DNA of 34,856 bases from Clostridiaceae bacterium (GCA_012523365.1 JAAYIQ010000036.1:1-34856), one strand, 5' to 3'. Positions 23,798 to 33,814 are shown, counted from the stretch's first letter. Program-made: numbers and translations. The notes: generated by a model not told the origin, from the letters alone.

Positions 23798-24159
23798 GTC
23801 TGTCGCAAGCTGTCGCTCTGGCAGCGATCATAATTGCGGGCATATCTCTTATCGGAATCCGTTTGGTAAAGGATCGGTTGCGCCCGCCGACCGGCAGTTT
23901 TCTTAAACTGTCCACTTTGATTTATCTGTCGTGCGCCGTAGTTGCGTATTTCATTGTACGATACAGACCGGAAATAGATGTTCAGAATGTGATCCTTACG
24001 GAAGCAGCTATACTCGGGCTTCATTTGGTCACTGTATCGATGATCCTAATCATTACCCGAAAGTTTCGGTCCGCGCAAAAAGAAGCGGAGTCTTCGCAAA
24101 CCCCGATTCAAAAATATGATGAGCAACCGACTGACGAATCAGACGTTGAATCGAAATAG
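23794..24159 (+). CDS. Small membrane protein of unknown function
   Basis: 121 residues with three hydrophobic segments (about 5-22, 36-55 and 65-88), then a polar, acidic tail (KEAESSQTPIQKYDEQPTDE). I recognise no family. Starts by a 4-base ATGA overlap with coaE, so its translation is coupled to coaE. Its last 21 bases overlap the end of ychF on the other strand. Without homology the exact role is open; coupling is the only clue. Confidence 0.7.
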   Translation: MSLSQAVALAAIIIAGISLIGIRLVKDRLRPPTGSFLKLSTLIYLSCAVVAYFIVRYRPEIDVQNVILTEAAILGLHLVTVSMILIITRKFRSAQKEAESSQTPIQKYDEQPTDESDVESK

Positions 24160-25230
24160 GACGACGTCCCCGTCCTTCATTACATATTCTTTGCCCTCCG
24201 AACGGACAAGACCCCGCTCTTTCGCTACGGCGTAACTTCTGGCGTCAAAAAGATCTTTGTACGCGACGACTTCCGCTCGGATAAAGCCGCGCTCAAAATC
24301 CGAATGAATCTTTCCCGCAGCCTGAGGCGCCTTTGTACCTTCGCGGATGGTCCATGCCCGAACCTCCTGAGGTCCGGCGGTCAAAAAGGATATCAACCCC
24401 AAAAGACGGTAGCTTTCCTGAATCATTAGATCCAGCCCGGAAATCTGAAGGCCCAGATCCTCCAGAAACATTTCGCGCTCCGAATCTTGCAGGAGGGCGA
24501 TTTCTTCTTCGATTTTGGCGGAGATGGGGATCGCTCGGCAGTTCTGCTGTTCCGCGATTTCCCTTACGGAAAGAAAATGTGCTGATTCGGCATTTCCGAT
24601 ATCGCCTTCCGAAATGTTGGCGGCAAAAATAACCGGCTTCATCGACAATAAAGGTAAGTCACGAAGAGTTTCCGTTTCATCGTCGGAAAACTCAAGCAAA
24701 CGAGCCGATTTACCTTCACTTAATGCTTCGAAGATTCGTTCGTAGATTTGAAGAACGGAAGTCGAGCCTGCCGTCTGAGCTTTCACCGCCTTGCGTTGTT
24801 TGTCCAGCCGTCGTTCCATGAACTCAATATCCGATAAAATCAGTTCAAGTTCAATCGTATCGATATCACGACGGGGATCTGCCGTACCGTCAACATGAAT
24901 CACATTCGGATCATCAAAGCATCGAACGACATGAACGATCGCATCGACCTCGCGGATATTCGCGAGAAATTTATTGCCGAGACCCTCGCCCTTGCTTGCG
25001 CCTTTGACCAATCCGGCAATATCGACAAACTCAACAACGGCAGGAGTATATTTTTGCGGGTTATACAAAGAGGCTAAATAATCCAAACGTTCGTCCGGAA
25101 CCATAACGACGCCGACATTCGGTTCGATGGTACAGAACGGATAATTCGCGCATTCCGCCCCCGCTCTTGTTATGGCATTAAAAAGCGTGCTTTTCCCGAC
25201 GTTTGGTAAACCAACTATTCCAAGCTTCAT
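24139..25230 (-). CDS. ychF: Ribosome-binding ATPase YchF
   Basis: YchF/OLA1, 363 residues, the normal length. An Obg-like P-loop protein that prefers ATP and binds ribosomes. G1 is GLPNVGKS (5-12), then [14 protein letters not shown] (switch I), [20 protein letters not shown] (switch II), and AANISEGD in place of the NKxD guanine motif, as expected. The C-terminal TGS-like part contains [20 protein letters not shown] and [10 protein letters not shown]. The start is ATG 25230-25228 ([12 protein letters not shown]) with GGGGGAA about 6 bases upstream; the frame runs open to 25269 but without support. It converges with, and overlaps by 21 bases, the small membrane protein gene. Confidence 0.96.
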   Translation of the reverse strand: MKLGIVGLPNVGKSTLFNAITRAGAECANYPFCTIEPNVGVVMVPDERLDYLASLYNPQKYTPAVVEFVDIAGLVKGASKGEGLGNKFLANIREVDAIVHVVRCFDDPNVIHVDGTADPRRDIDTIELELILSDIEFMERRLDKQRKAVKAQTAGSTSVLQIYERIFEALSEGKSARLLEFSDDETETLRDLPLLSMKPVIFAANISEGDIGNAESAHFLSVREIAEQQNCRAIPISAKIEEEIALLQDSEREMFLEDLGLQISGLDLMIQESYRLLGLISFLTAGPQEVRAWTIREGTKAPQAAGKIHSDFERGFIRAEVVAYKDLFDARSYAVAKERGLVRSEGKEYVMKDGDVVLFRFNV

Positions 25231-25280
25231 GAAGATTCCCCCGATAATAAAAATGACGTTCGGACTCAATTGCTTGGGAT

Positions 25281-25289
25281 ATTATACCA
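25281..25289 (-). promoter_or_regulatory. Extended -10 promoter of ychF
   Basis: On the minus strand TGGTATAAT, a perfect extended -10, about 50 bases before the ychF start codon. The -35 region (GTCTAC at 17 bases) is weak. Confidence 0.65.
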
Positions 25290-25441
25290 CTATTGAGTGA
25301 TTTGTAGACAGCAAACAAGCCTATAAGAGGAAACAGGATTGAACCTCGATTCTCTTTTGTCGAAAAGGTGCCTGAATGTCGAAAATGCTCTGTCGGATCC
25401 CACAAAACTGTCGATAGAATGTAGAAGTTCGGAGGTTTGAT

Positions 25442-27142
25442 GTGGCTGTAAGAAGAAGTCGCTACTCACAAATATTCACCTGTTTCATGAATTGCATGGA
25501 CGGTGTTGAGGCATTGGTGGAAATATCCATCCTGCCCGGGTTGCCTTCGGTTGAGATCGTGGGGCTTTGTGATTCTTCTGTGCGGGAATCCAGGGAACGT
25601 GTGCGGGCATCCATTCGGCAACTCGGATATGAATTTCCGTCCGCGCGGATTACAATCGGTATTTTTCCGGCATATATCCACAAGAGCGGATCCTCATTCG
25701 ATTTGCCTTTGGCACTCGGAATTCTGATGGCATCCGGCCAGGTTTCATTCCGACATGATCGACCGATCATCGCATTCGGCGAATTGACGCTAACGGGGTC
25801 TTTGCGCGACACGCCCGGAGCCATTTCAAAGTTGTCAGCTATCGCGAATCGAACGGATGCTCACATTATCATTCCGGACGCGAACCGTCGTGAAGCAGAA
25901 CTTCTGGGGATCAGAGCCGATTGTGCGTGTTGTCTGAACCGTGCGGTTCGGATCTTGAAAGGAGAAGAAGGTCGAGCGTGTACATGTCATTCGTTTTCAT
26001 CGGGCGACCCTCAACGAGTTCAGTCATTCGCCATGAATTCTCCGCCGGTCGGGAAAACGGATCATTCTCAAGATGAGTCAGAGGAATCGCATACAGGATT
26101 GAGCAATACCGCTTTGGATTTTTCCTGCCTTAAGGGTCAGCCCAAGGCGAGCCGGGCAATTGTACTCGCCGCGTCCGGCATGCATAACATTCTTATGACG
26201 GGAAGTCCCGGAAGCGGGAAAACGACCGCCGCGAGAGTTCTTCGCGGACTGCTTCCGCCGATGAGCGCTTCGGAGAAAATAGAGTACCTTAAGAACATCA
26301 GTACGGATCGGGTTCTCTCCGAAGAAGAGCTTTTCGGAGATAGCCGGCCATTTCGATATGTACATCAATCTTGCACAGCAGGAAGACTCCTGGGTGACGC
26401 AGTAAGGAATATTCCGGGAGAATTATCCCGTTCTACAAACGGAATACTGTTTCTTGATGAAATGGCTGAATTTTCTCCCCGGGTTCTGGATATGCTTCGC
26501 CAACCGCTTGAGAACAAATGCGAGAATCGAATGGTGTCCGATCCGATGAGGATATTTCCGTCACGATTTTTGTTGGTCGGCGCGATGAATCCCTGTCGGT
26601 GCGGTCGATTGCTTGATAATCCATCTGCATGTACATGCACAGTTTCTCAGAGAAGACAGTATGATCACAAGATCAGCGGCCCTCTTCTTGATCGGATCGA
26701 CATTTTTTGCGAATTGTTTCGGCTTCGTCGCCAGGGGCTCTACGATTCTGTTCTTGCCGAATCAGGGGAGGAGAGCGAACGATTAAGGAAAGAAGTGGGG
26801 AATTGCTGGAGTATTCAATTTGAGAGGTGTAAGGAGGCAGGGCTGGAGCCATTACTTAATGGCGAGGTAAACGGATTCTTTATTAAAGATCTCTTTCGAA
26901 TCAGTCATGAAGTCTTAGAACACGCCGTGCTATCCGGCGAGAGAATGAACGTGTCCGCTCGTGGGATCAATAAGATTATTCGAGTGGCCAGGACCATTGC
27001 GGATATTGAAGAGGAGATGGATATTCTTGAACACCATATCTCGGAAGCATTTTTGTATCGCAATCGAAGAACAGAATCGGAAACGACATATGACCGGCGA
27101 TTTTCGATCCGGAAAAGTAAGGCGGTGATTAATGGTGTGTGA
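25442..27142 (+). CDS. comM: ComM/YifB-family Mg-chelatase-like AAA+ ATPase
   Basis: 566 residues. ComM is a helicase-like AAA+ protein that extends DNA branch migration during natural transformation. The N-terminal lon-protease-like domain has LPGLPSVEIVGLCDSS, ESRERVRASIRQLGYEFPSA and SSFDLPLALGILMASGQV. The ATPase core has Walker A GSPGSGKT (about 254-261), Walker B GILFLDEMAEF, NPCRCG and SGPLLDRIDIFCE. The segment ITIGIFPAYIHKSG is a divergent form of the usual ITVNLAPADxxKEG. The start is GTG 25442, with GGAGG 6 bases upstream; ATG 25440 is out of frame and stops at once. Overlaps dprA by 11 bases, so the two competence genes form an operon. Confidence 0.92.
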   Translation: MAVRRSRYSQIFTCFMNCMDGVEALVEISILPGLPSVEIVGLCDSSVRESRERVRASIRQLGYEFPSARITIGIFPAYIHKSGSSFDLPLALGILMASGQVSFRHDRPIIAFGELTLTGSLRDTPGAISKLSAIANRTDAHIIIPDANRREAELLGIRADCACCLNRAVRILKGEEGRACTCHSFSSGDPQRVQSFAMNSPPVGKTDHSQDESEESHTGLSNTALDFSCLKGQPKASRAIVLAASGMHNILMTGSPGSGKTTAARVLRGLLPPMSASEKIEYLKNISTDRVLSEEELFGDSRPFRYVHQSCTAGRLLGDAVRNIPGELSRSTNGILFLDEMAEFSPRVLDMLRQPLENKCENRMVSDPMRIFPSRFLLVGAMNPCRCGRLLDNPSACTCTVSQRRQYDHKISGPLLDRIDIFCELFRLRRQGLYDSVLAESGEESERLRKEVGNCWSIQFERCKEAGLEPLLNGEVNGFFIKDLFRISHEVLEHAVLSGERMNVSARGINKIIRVARTIADIEEEMDILEHHISEAFLYRNRRTESETTYDRRFSIRKSKAVINGV

Positions 27143-28334
27143 AAAAGATGAATACAAATGCCTTGCAGCGGATTTGTTGACATCCGATTTGATGGTCGGT
27201 AAGTTAATCGGATCAAGGCTGATCAGGAAATTAATTATGTGTCAGGCGATTCAAACACACAGAGATCTTTTCAAACAAATAAGTATAATTTCCAAGGTCG
27301 GAGGATCTGCGTGCTTTTCGGAATCGGATCGAACACGCTTGAATGCTCTCGGAAAATTGAAAATTGACCGGGATCGTTATTTCAAAAGATCAAGCGAGTG
27401 TTTAAATGTCGGAATTCACTCGATATCGGAATTTGATGATAGATACCCTCCTTCTATGAGAAAACTTGACGGAATGCCAATGGTAATCTACTACAAAGGA
27501 GATCCGGAATTGATAGCCGAGACCGGGCGATCCGTCGCTGTAGTCGGTACGAGAAAACCGAGTAATTATGGACTTCGGGCTACTGACGATATTGTCAGAG
27601 AACTGGCTCTGAGAGGAATTGTCATCGTAAGCGGATTAGCAAGAGGAATTGACACGGCCGCACATCTGTCCGCTCTCCGAACCGGAGGGAAAACGGTTGC
27701 GGTCACGGCATGCGGCCTGGATTTGGTCTATCCTCCCGAGAACAAAGACCTCTTTACAGAGATTGCGGAAAACGGACTTCTTATTTCGGAAATGCCGCCC
27801 GGCCAGGAAGCGAATCGAAGATATTTTCCGGCAAGAAACAGGATCATGTCCGCATTAAGTGACGCGGTCGCGATCATGGAAGCAGGAGAGTTCAGCGGTA
27901 CACTTCACACAGCAAGTTTTGCGGTAGCACAAGGAAGGGATGTTTTCGTATTACCCGGCAGTATTTATTCAACTTATTGCAAAGGAAACTTATATCTGCT
28001 GAAAGATGGTGCCGAGATTCTAATCTCCGCTGACGACATCATCGCTCGACTTGCCGGAACTCGCTTTTATGAAGAGATGGACAAGATCAGGAGCGATCTG
28101 AGAAAAAGTGAGGTCATGAAACTTATGCCGGATCATCCTGAAAAACTTAAAAAAGAGGAGGTAGTCAAACTGATCATTGATGCGTTGAACAACGAGGATT
28201 TGACTGCTGATGAGCTTGTTACAACGACAGAAGTCCCATTTGCGACAATCGCTCCTTTGCTTTCAGAACTGGTCTTCAGTGGACGTGTGATCGAACACCG
28301 CGATCGATTTGCTTTGACTTTTCCCTACACATGA
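27132..28334 (+). CDS. dprA: DNA-processing protein DprA
   Basis: DprA/Smf, 400 residues, loads RecA on incoming single-stranded DNA. The N-terminal helical part (1 to about 100) is followed by a Rossmann-like core: VVGTRKPSNYG, IVSGLARGIDTAAHLSAL, ACGLDLVYPPENK, FPARNRIMSALSDAV, and EAGEFSGTLHTASFAVAQGR. A winged-helix C-terminal domain (about 340-396) ends the protein. The start ATG 27132 has AAGGCGG about 6 bases upstream and overlaps the comM stop by 11 bases. The end of the gene holds the likely topA promoter. dprA next to topA and trmFO is a common Firmicutes order. Confidence 0.93.
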   Translation: MVCEKDEYKCLAADLLTSDLMVGKLIGSRLIRKLIMCQAIQTHRDLFKQISIISKVGGSACFSESDRTRLNALGKLKIDRDRYFKRSSECLNVGIHSISEFDDRYPPSMRKLDGMPMVIYYKGDPELIAETGRSVAVVGTRKPSNYGLRATDDIVRELALRGIVIVSGLARGIDTAAHLSALRTGGKTVAVTACGLDLVYPPENKDLFTEIAENGLLISEMPPGQEANRRYFPARNRIMSALSDAVAIMEAGEFSGTLHTASFAVAQGRDVFVLPGSIYSTYCKGNLYLLKDGAEILISADDIIARLAGTRFYEEMDKIRSDLRKSEVMKLMPDHPEKLKKEEVVKLIIDALNNEDLTADELVTTTEVPFATIAPLLSELVFSGRVIEHRDRFALTFPYT

Positions 28335-28344
28335 AGTATATAAT
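28314..28344 (+). promoter_or_regulatory. Candidate topA promoter
   Basis: TTGACT (28314-28319) inside the end of dprA, 17 bases, then TATATA (28337-28342), overlapping a TATAAT at 28339-28344. It would start topA transcription about 40 bases before its start codon. Confidence 0.5.
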
Positions 28345-28388
28345 GGTAAATGATTTTCTACAAACGGACTTAAGGATGAAAAGCAATC

Positions 28389-30566
28389 ATGGGAAAACAT
28401 TTACTGATCGTTGAGTCTCCCGCAAAAGCAAAGACTATCGGGAGATATTTGGGAAAGGATTATCGAATTGCCGCTTCAGTCGGTCATATTCGTGATTTGC
28501 CGTCTTCTTCGCTTGGAGTTGATGTGCGACGCGGATTCAAGCCGATGTATATCAATATGCGCGGCAAAGAAAAGGTGATCCGCGAGCTGAAGGAGTTATT
28601 TTCGGATTCCGATTCCGTATATATCGCTACCGACCCTGACCGTGAGGGAGAAGCGATCGCGTGGCATATTGCCGCTATTCTTAAAATCGATCCTCAGTCG
28701 ATGTGCAGGGTATCCTTTAATGAAATCACTCAAAAGGCCGTTGTGGAAGCAATTAAGAAACCCCGCTCGATTGATATTGATCTTGTGAATGCCCAACAAG
28801 CCAGAAGAGTTCTCGATCGTTTGGTTGGATATGAGTTAAGTCCTTTTCTTTGGAAAAAAATTCGCAAAGGATTATCCGCCGGACGAGTTCAATCGGTTGC
28901 AACCAAGATGGTCGTTGACAGGGAAACGGAGATCAATGCGTTCAAAACTGAAGAATACTGGCTTCTTACCGCCGAACTGACACCTCAGAACATGTCGTTC
29001 CCGTTTAAATCTAAATTTTACGGGCGTAAAAAGAACGGAAAAATCGAGAGGGTAAAACTCACATCAGAATCCGAGACACAGGACACGATTCGACTGTTGG
29101 AGAACGGGATATACCAAGTTGACCAGGTTAAAAAAGGCAGCAAGAAGACAAACCCTTATCCGCCTTTCACAACGAGCACTTTACAGCAGGAAGCCTCACG
29201 ACGCCTCAGTTACCCGTCGAGAAAAACAATGAGCGTTGCTCAACAGCTTTATGAGGGCATTGAAGTAGACGGTTACGGACAGGTTGCGCTCGTATCCTAT
29301 ATCAGAACCGATTCCGTTCGCGTGTCGGAAGAGGCGTCAAACGAAGCCCGCGCAATCATTTCGGAGCGATTCGGATCCGAGTTTGTTCCCAAAAATATTC
29401 GAAAGTATTCTAATAAGAATGCATCTCAGGACGCGCACGAGGCGATTCGTCCGACACATTTTGATCTTTCGCCCGAATCGATTCAAGGCGCACTATCCGC
29501 TGATCAGTACCGATTATATAAACTGATATGGGATCGTTTCATCGCTTCCCAAATGGCGTCGGCCGAGATCGATACGGTAACATTAAACGTTGCCTGCAAC
29601 GGGCTCGTTTTTCGATCAACGGGCGAGACGGTTACCTTTCAGGGTTATTTGGCTCAGTATGTTGAATCGACGGATGAGAAGCCGGGCGATGAAGGAACGG
29701 AGAACAAGGCGAAATTACCAGCCGTTACCGAGAATGAGACACTGAACCTTCTTTCCTTGCTTCCCGAGCAGAAGTTTACTCAACCGCCGGCTCGATACAC
29801 GGAAGCGACGCTGATTAAAGCGATGGAAGAGAAGGGGATCGGGCGACCTTCAACATATGCTCCGACAATTTCAACGATCATGGAGAGAAATTATGTAGAT
29901 AAGGCCGGGAAATATCTCTCGCCCACGGAGCTGGGTCTCATTGTAACCAATATGCTATCTGAAAATTTCGAAAGTATCGTTGATACAGCATTCACGGCGA
30001 AAATGGAGGAGTCATTGGATGAGATCGAGATTGGAAAGAGAGACTGGATCGATGTGCTTGCTCAATTCTACGGACCCTTTCACGATCTGGTTGAAAAGGC
30101 GATCAATGAAGTCGCGAAAATAGAGGTCGCGACACAGGCGACAGGAGAGAAATGCCCGCTTTGTCAGAAGGGTGATTTGGTCATTAAGGAAGGGAGATAC
30201 GGGAAATTCATAGCTTGCAGCAATTTCCCCGAATGCAAATATACTGCCAATGTTGAGACTCCGGTTGCTTCATTATGCCCGATTTGCGGGTCCGGCCTGG
30301 TATCCCGTGAATCCCGGAAATTTAGGGGTCGTGTATTCTATACTTGTGACAAGAAGGGTTCGGATCCGGAGTGTCCCTTTATCAGTTGGGATTTGCCGAT
30401 CGACGGTTCCAAGTGCGAAGTTTGCGGTCAATACATGGTCATGAAAAAGTTCAGAGGTAAATCCTATACCAAATGCTCGAACAGAGAATGTTTGACAAAT
30501 AGACGATCCAAGTCCGGGGCAGCCCCCAAAAACGATGACATTAACGTAGGCGGTGACGCCGGATGA
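28389..30566 (+). CDS. topA: DNA topoisomerase I (type IA)
   Basis: TopA, 725 residues, relaxes negative supercoils. TOPRIM domain at the start (HLLIVESPAKAKTIGRYLG, ATDPDREGEAIAWH) and the catalytic Tyr304 in SYIRTDS. Then RPTHFDL, KAMEEKGIGRPSTYAPTIS and the gate region. Three C-terminal four-cysteine zinc ribbons follow: CPLCQ with CSNFPEC, CPICG with CDKKGSDPEC, and CEVCG with CSNREC. The start ATG 28389 has only AAGGA 12 bases upstream; ATG 28376 is out of frame. Its stop overlaps trmFO in an ATGA. Confidence 0.95.
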   Translation: MGKHLLIVESPAKAKTIGRYLGKDYRIAASVGHIRDLPSSSLGVDVRRGFKPMYINMRGKEKVIRELKELFSDSDSVYIATDPDREGEAIAWHIAAILKIDPQSMCRVSFNEITQKAVVEAIKKPRSIDIDLVNAQQARRVLDRLVGYELSPFLWKKIRKGLSAGRVQSVATKMVVDRETEINAFKTEEYWLLTAELTPQNMSFPFKSKFYGRKKNGKIERVKLTSESETQDTIRLLENGIYQVDQVKKGSKKTNPYPPFTTSTLQQEASRRLSYPSRKTMSVAQQLYEGIEVDGYGQVALVSYIRTDSVRVSEEASNEARAIISERFGSEFVPKNIRKYSNKNASQDAHEAIRPTHFDLSPESIQGALSADQYRLYKLIWDRFIASQMASAEIDTVTLNVACNGLVFRSTGETVTFQGYLAQYVESTDEKPGDEGTENKAKLPAVTENETLNLLSLLPEQKFTQPPARYTEATLIKAMEEKGIGRPSTYAPTISTIMERNYVDKAGKYLSPTELGLIVTNMLSENFESIVDTAFTAKMEESLDEIEIGKRDWIDVLAQFYGPFHDLVEKAINEVAKIEVATQATGEKCPLCQKGDLVIKEGRYGKFIACSNFPECKYTANVETPVASLCPICGSGLVSRESRKFRGRVFYTCDKKGSDPECPFISWDLPIDGSKCEVCGQYMVMKKFRGKSYTKCSNRECLTNRRSKSGAAPKNDDINVGGDAG

Positions 30567-31888
30567 ATCAGAGGCGCCTAACTGTTATCGGGGCCGGTTT
30601 GGCCGGATGCGAAGCGGCATGGCAGGCGGCAAACCGGGGAGTTGGAGTTGATCTTTTTGAAATGAAGCCGCATCGGATGTCGCCCGCACATCATCGAAGC
30701 GGCTTTGCGGAATTAGTTTGCAGTAATTCTTTTCGAGCAGATCGGATTGAAAATGCAGTCGGCCTCCTTAAGGAGGAAATGAGACTTTTAAATTCTCTGA
30801 TTATCTCCTGTGCAGATCAAACCAGAGTTCCTGCGGGCGGAGCCCTGGCGGTCGACCGGGACGAGTTTTCCGATATGGTCACTTCGCTTATTTCCGATCA
30901 TCCCCGTATCGTTGTGCATCACAAAGAGCTCTGCTCAATACCCCTTGACGAGCCGGTGATATTGGCGACAGGCCCACTGACCGATGACGGAATGTATGAC
31001 TCGCTCATGGAACTTGTCGGAGGCAGTGCCCTTCATTTTTTTGACGCTGCCGCACCGATCGTGTCGAGAGAAGAAATTAATACTGAGATCGCTTTCCCTG
31101 CATCGAGGTACGGAAAAGGCGGCGATGATTATTTGAATTGTCCGATGAACGAAGATGAGTATCGCTCTTTCTATGATGCTTTGATCAACGCTGAGTTAGC
31201 GGAAGTCAAGAATTTTGATAAGGAGACGCTGTTTGAGGGTTGTATGCCGATCGAGTCGATGGCTAAGCGCGGGTATGACACGATCCGATTCGGTCCGATG
31301 AAACCGGTCGGACTCGTAGACCCGAGAACAGGAAAGATGCCGTATGCATGTGTTCAACTCCGACAAGATAATCGAAACGCAAGTATGTTTAATCTGGTCG
31401 GGTTTCAGACTCGTCTGAAATTTTCTGAACAGAAAAGAGTTTTCCGTATGATTCCCGGACTTGAATGTGCAGAGTTTGTGCGATTCGGTGTCATGCACCG
31501 CAATACATATATCGATTCGCCGTCAATACTCAATCCCTTTTATCAATTGAAGGAAAGACAGAATGTTTTCATTGCCGGGCAGATCACCGGGGTGGAAGGC
31601 TATGTAGAGTCCGCCGGATCCGGGTTACTTGCCGGAGTTTACGCGTCACGCGAATTGCTCGGAGATCGATTGGAGGAGCCGCTGTCTGGCAAAACCATGT
31701 TGGGTGCGATGGCCTTGTACGTATCAGATTCCCGTATACGCGATTTTCAACCGATGAACGCGAATTTCGGACTTCTTCCATCGCCTGCGCGGAAGATTCG
31801 CAACAAGAAAGATAAGAATCTTCATTACGCAGAGCGCTCGTTGGAAGATATTCGTCTATTCTCCGATTTGTTAACTGAAAATGCGTAA
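30563..31888 (+). CDS. trmFO: Methylenetetrahydrofolate-tRNA-(uracil-5-)-methyltransferase
   Basis: TrmFO, 441 residues, a folate- and FAD-dependent enzyme that makes m5U54 in tRNA T loops. FAD-binding TVIGAGLAGCEAAWQAANRG at the start, then LVCSNSFRAD and EGCMPIESMAKRG with the two conserved cysteines, RFGPMKPVGLVDP, and QITGVEGYVESAGSGLLAG. It shares an ATGA overlap with topA, as is common in Firmicutes. The usual downstream xerC/hslV/codY genes are missing; a DUF624 gene with its own -10 box follows instead. Confidence 0.95.
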   Translation: MNQRRLTVIGAGLAGCEAAWQAANRGVGVDLFEMKPHRMSPAHHRSGFAELVCSNSFRADRIENAVGLLKEEMRLLNSLIISCADQTRVPAGGALAVDRDEFSDMVTSLISDHPRIVVHHKELCSIPLDEPVILATGPLTDDGMYDSLMELVGGSALHFFDAAAPIVSREEINTEIAFPASRYGKGGDDYLNCPMNEDEYRSFYDALINAELAEVKNFDKETLFEGCMPIESMAKRGYDTIRFGPMKPVGLVDPRTGKMPYACVQLRQDNRNASMFNLVGFQTRLKFSEQKRVFRMIPGLECAEFVRFGVMHRNTYIDSPSILNPFYQLKERQNVFIAGQITGVEGYVESAGSGLLAGVYASRELLGDRLEEPLSGKTMLGAMALYVSDSRIRDFQPMNANFGLLPSPARKIRNKKDKNLHYAERSLEDIRLFSDLLTENA

Positions 31889-31955
31889 AACGATACTTCG
31901 GGTATGAAAAGATACTGATATATGAGTGTGCTTTTCGAGAAGGCCGGGATAAGTA

Positions 31956-31961
31956 TATAAT
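31956..31961 (+). promoter_or_regulatory. Candidate -10 box for the DUF624 gene
   Basis: A perfect TATAAT 52 bases before the GTG start at 32014, with no convincing -35 (TTTCGA at 17 bases). Confidence 0.4.
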
Positions 31962-32013
31962 TAGAACAAAGAATAATTGCAGATGGATGAACATGCAGAA
32001 AGTGGGATAGACT

Positions 32014-32997
32014 GTGAGCATTTTCGACGGATACAATAATCCGGGTCCCGGAGTATATGTGAATGAACAAAGGGAAGGTCCCGTGATTCGTTTTTTTCGA
32101 ATTCTGGGAACACGGTTGATGACCCTGATTCTCTGTAACCTTATGTTTTTGGCAGTCAATATTCCTACTATCGTCATTACATACGCAGTTGCCGTTAACG
32201 TTATGCCCGTAATCAGCCAGAACTTGAACCCGGAAGCGTTTGCGGGGTCTATCGAGAATCTGGGCAAAGAAACGGGATTGACTGAAAGTATCATCGAAAT
32301 CAGTGACGAGGCGTTCAGGTTATATTTTGTTTTTATTCTCGTGGTATCTTTCTTGATTGTGGGAATGACGCTTATCGTTAATGGTCCGTTTCAAAGTGCC
32401 TTCTCTTTTATTTATCGAAACTATGCTCGGGAAACAAGCGGCTTTTTCTGGCATGATTATAGAAAGGCACTCAAGACCAACTGGAAACAATCGATCAAGG
32501 TTTCAATTATTACGTTTCTTGTTACCGCTGTACTGCTTTTCAATATCGGATACTACGCAACAAGACCGGAAGGTACACTGCCGCGCATTATGCTCGGTTT
32601 GTTTGTTGCGATTACCGTTTTATTCTCTTGTTTTCAAATCTACATATATCCGTTGATTGTTACTATGGATCTGCCGCTCAAAGGCATTTTCAAGAATGCT
32701 GCAATATTTCTGGCTTTGAGGCTTTTCCCCAATCTGGGAGTTTTGCTTTTACAAGTGTTGATCATGTTTGTGATTCCTTTTGCGCTGATTTTTTTTGGCG
32801 GTCAAATCGGTTCAACCATTGCCGTTGTCTTATATATTACAATTGTGTTTTCTTTGTCTCATTTCATCGGTAGTTTTTTCGTATGGCAACAGATTGAGAA
32901 GTATATTATACCTGACGAAGAGGAAGGGCAAACAGAAGAAACACCCGCTTCAACCGAAGTAGAAATGGGTGCTGTTGAAACATTGAGTGAAAAATAG
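32014..32997 (+). CDS. DUF624/YesL-family membrane protein
   Basis: 327 residues with about six membrane helices and an acidic cytoplasmic tail (EEEGQTEETPASTEVE). The opening NNPGPGVYVNE and then FFRILGTRLMTLILCNLMFLAVNIP is the signature of DUF624 proteins of Clostridia, which often sit beside carbohydrate ABC transporters; no such genes are near. The molecular function of the family is unknown. The start is GTG 32014, with AGTGGGA 6 bases upstream. It converges on dapB; no clear terminator hairpin lies in the 43 bases between. Confidence 0.8.
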   Translation: MSIFDGYNNPGPGVYVNEQREGPVIRFFRILGTRLMTLILCNLMFLAVNIPTIVITYAVAVNVMPVISQNLNPEAFAGSIENLGKETGLTESIIEISDEAFRLYFVFILVVSFLIVGMTLIVNGPFQSAFSFIYRNYARETSGFFWHDYRKALKTNWKQSIKVSIITFLVTAVLLFNIGYYATRPEGTLPRIMLGLFVAITVLFSCFQIYIYPLIVTMDLPLKGIFKNAAIFLALRLFPNLGVLLLQVLIMFVIPFALIFFGGQIGSTIAVVLYITIVFSLSHFIGSFFVWQQIEKYIIPDEEEGQTEETPASTEVEMGAVETLSEK

Positions 32998-33040
32998 AAG
33001 AAGATGGCGGTGTAAACGGATAAGTCTTTGGATTCGGACG

Positions 33041-33814
33041 CTACTTCAAGAGATCTTTCATTGAATATAATCCTGGTTTCTTATCGGCTAAAAACAGCGC
33101 CGCTTTCACGGCGCCCCGTGCGAAGACATCCCGCGTGTTTGCACTGTGAGATACTGTTATTGTTTCTTCCGGACCCGCGAAAAGCACTGAGTGCTCTCCG
33201 ACAATATTGCCGCCGCGAATCGAGTGTATTCCGATCGATTGTTTCTTGCGAGGCGTACGCTTCGTGTGACGATCGTACTCGTACTCGAAAATGCCATCTT
33301 CGGCCTGATTGATCTCGTCCGCAATCATCAGGGCGGTACCGGACGGAGCGTCAACTTTCCGGTTGTGGTGCTGTTCAATAATCTCGATGTCAAAATCAGG
33401 GTACAAGACCTTTGCGGCTTTCTGAACCAGGTCAATCAGAACATTAATGCCCAAAGACATGTTCCCGGAAAGGAATACGGCGTTTGTTTCAGATAATGCC
33501 AGAATTCGATTTCTCTGATCACCGGAAAAGCCGGTCGTACACATTACAAGGGGTTTGCCCGTTCTTTGAGCTAAGCTGAGCAACGGATTAAGGGCAGACG
33601 GGTTCGAGAAGTCGATGATAACGTCAAACTCGTCTGTACACATGTCAGGTGATTCATACACATGAAAATCCGACTCTTGAGGACGTATATCCGCACCGGC
33701 AACGATAACGGCATTCGGAATAGAAGCGCAAATACCCGCAATTACGCGCCCCATATGACCGCAACAGCCGTTCAGAAAAATCTTTGTCGTTCGGTTCGTG
33801 TCGTCGGTTGTCAT
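33041..33814 (-). CDS. dapB: 4-hydroxy-tetrahydrodipicolinate reductase
   Basis: DapB, 257 residues, second step of the diaminopimelate/lysine branch, feeding peptidoglycan. NAD(P)-binding FLNGCCGHMGRVIA near the start, the catalytic EIIEQHHNRKVDAPSGTAL, and the family's ending QTR-type loop replaced here by HSANTRDVFARGAVKAALFL. The ATG (33814-33812) overlaps the dapA TGA by 4 bases, with GGAGG 6 bases upstream on the minus strand, so the pair is translationally coupled. Confidence 0.94.
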   Translation of the reverse strand: MTTDDTNRTTKIFLNGCCGHMGRVIAGICASIPNAVIVAGADIRPQESDFHVYESPDMCTDEFDVIIDFSNPSALNPLLSLAQRTGKPLVMCTTGFSGDQRNRILALSETNAVFLSGNMSLGINVLIDLVQKAAKVLYPDFDIEIIEQHHNRKVDAPSGTALMIADEINQAEDGIFEYEYDRHTKRTPRKKQSIGIHSIRGGNIVGEHSVLFAGPEETITVSHSANTRDVFARGAVKAALFLADKKPGLYSMKDLLK

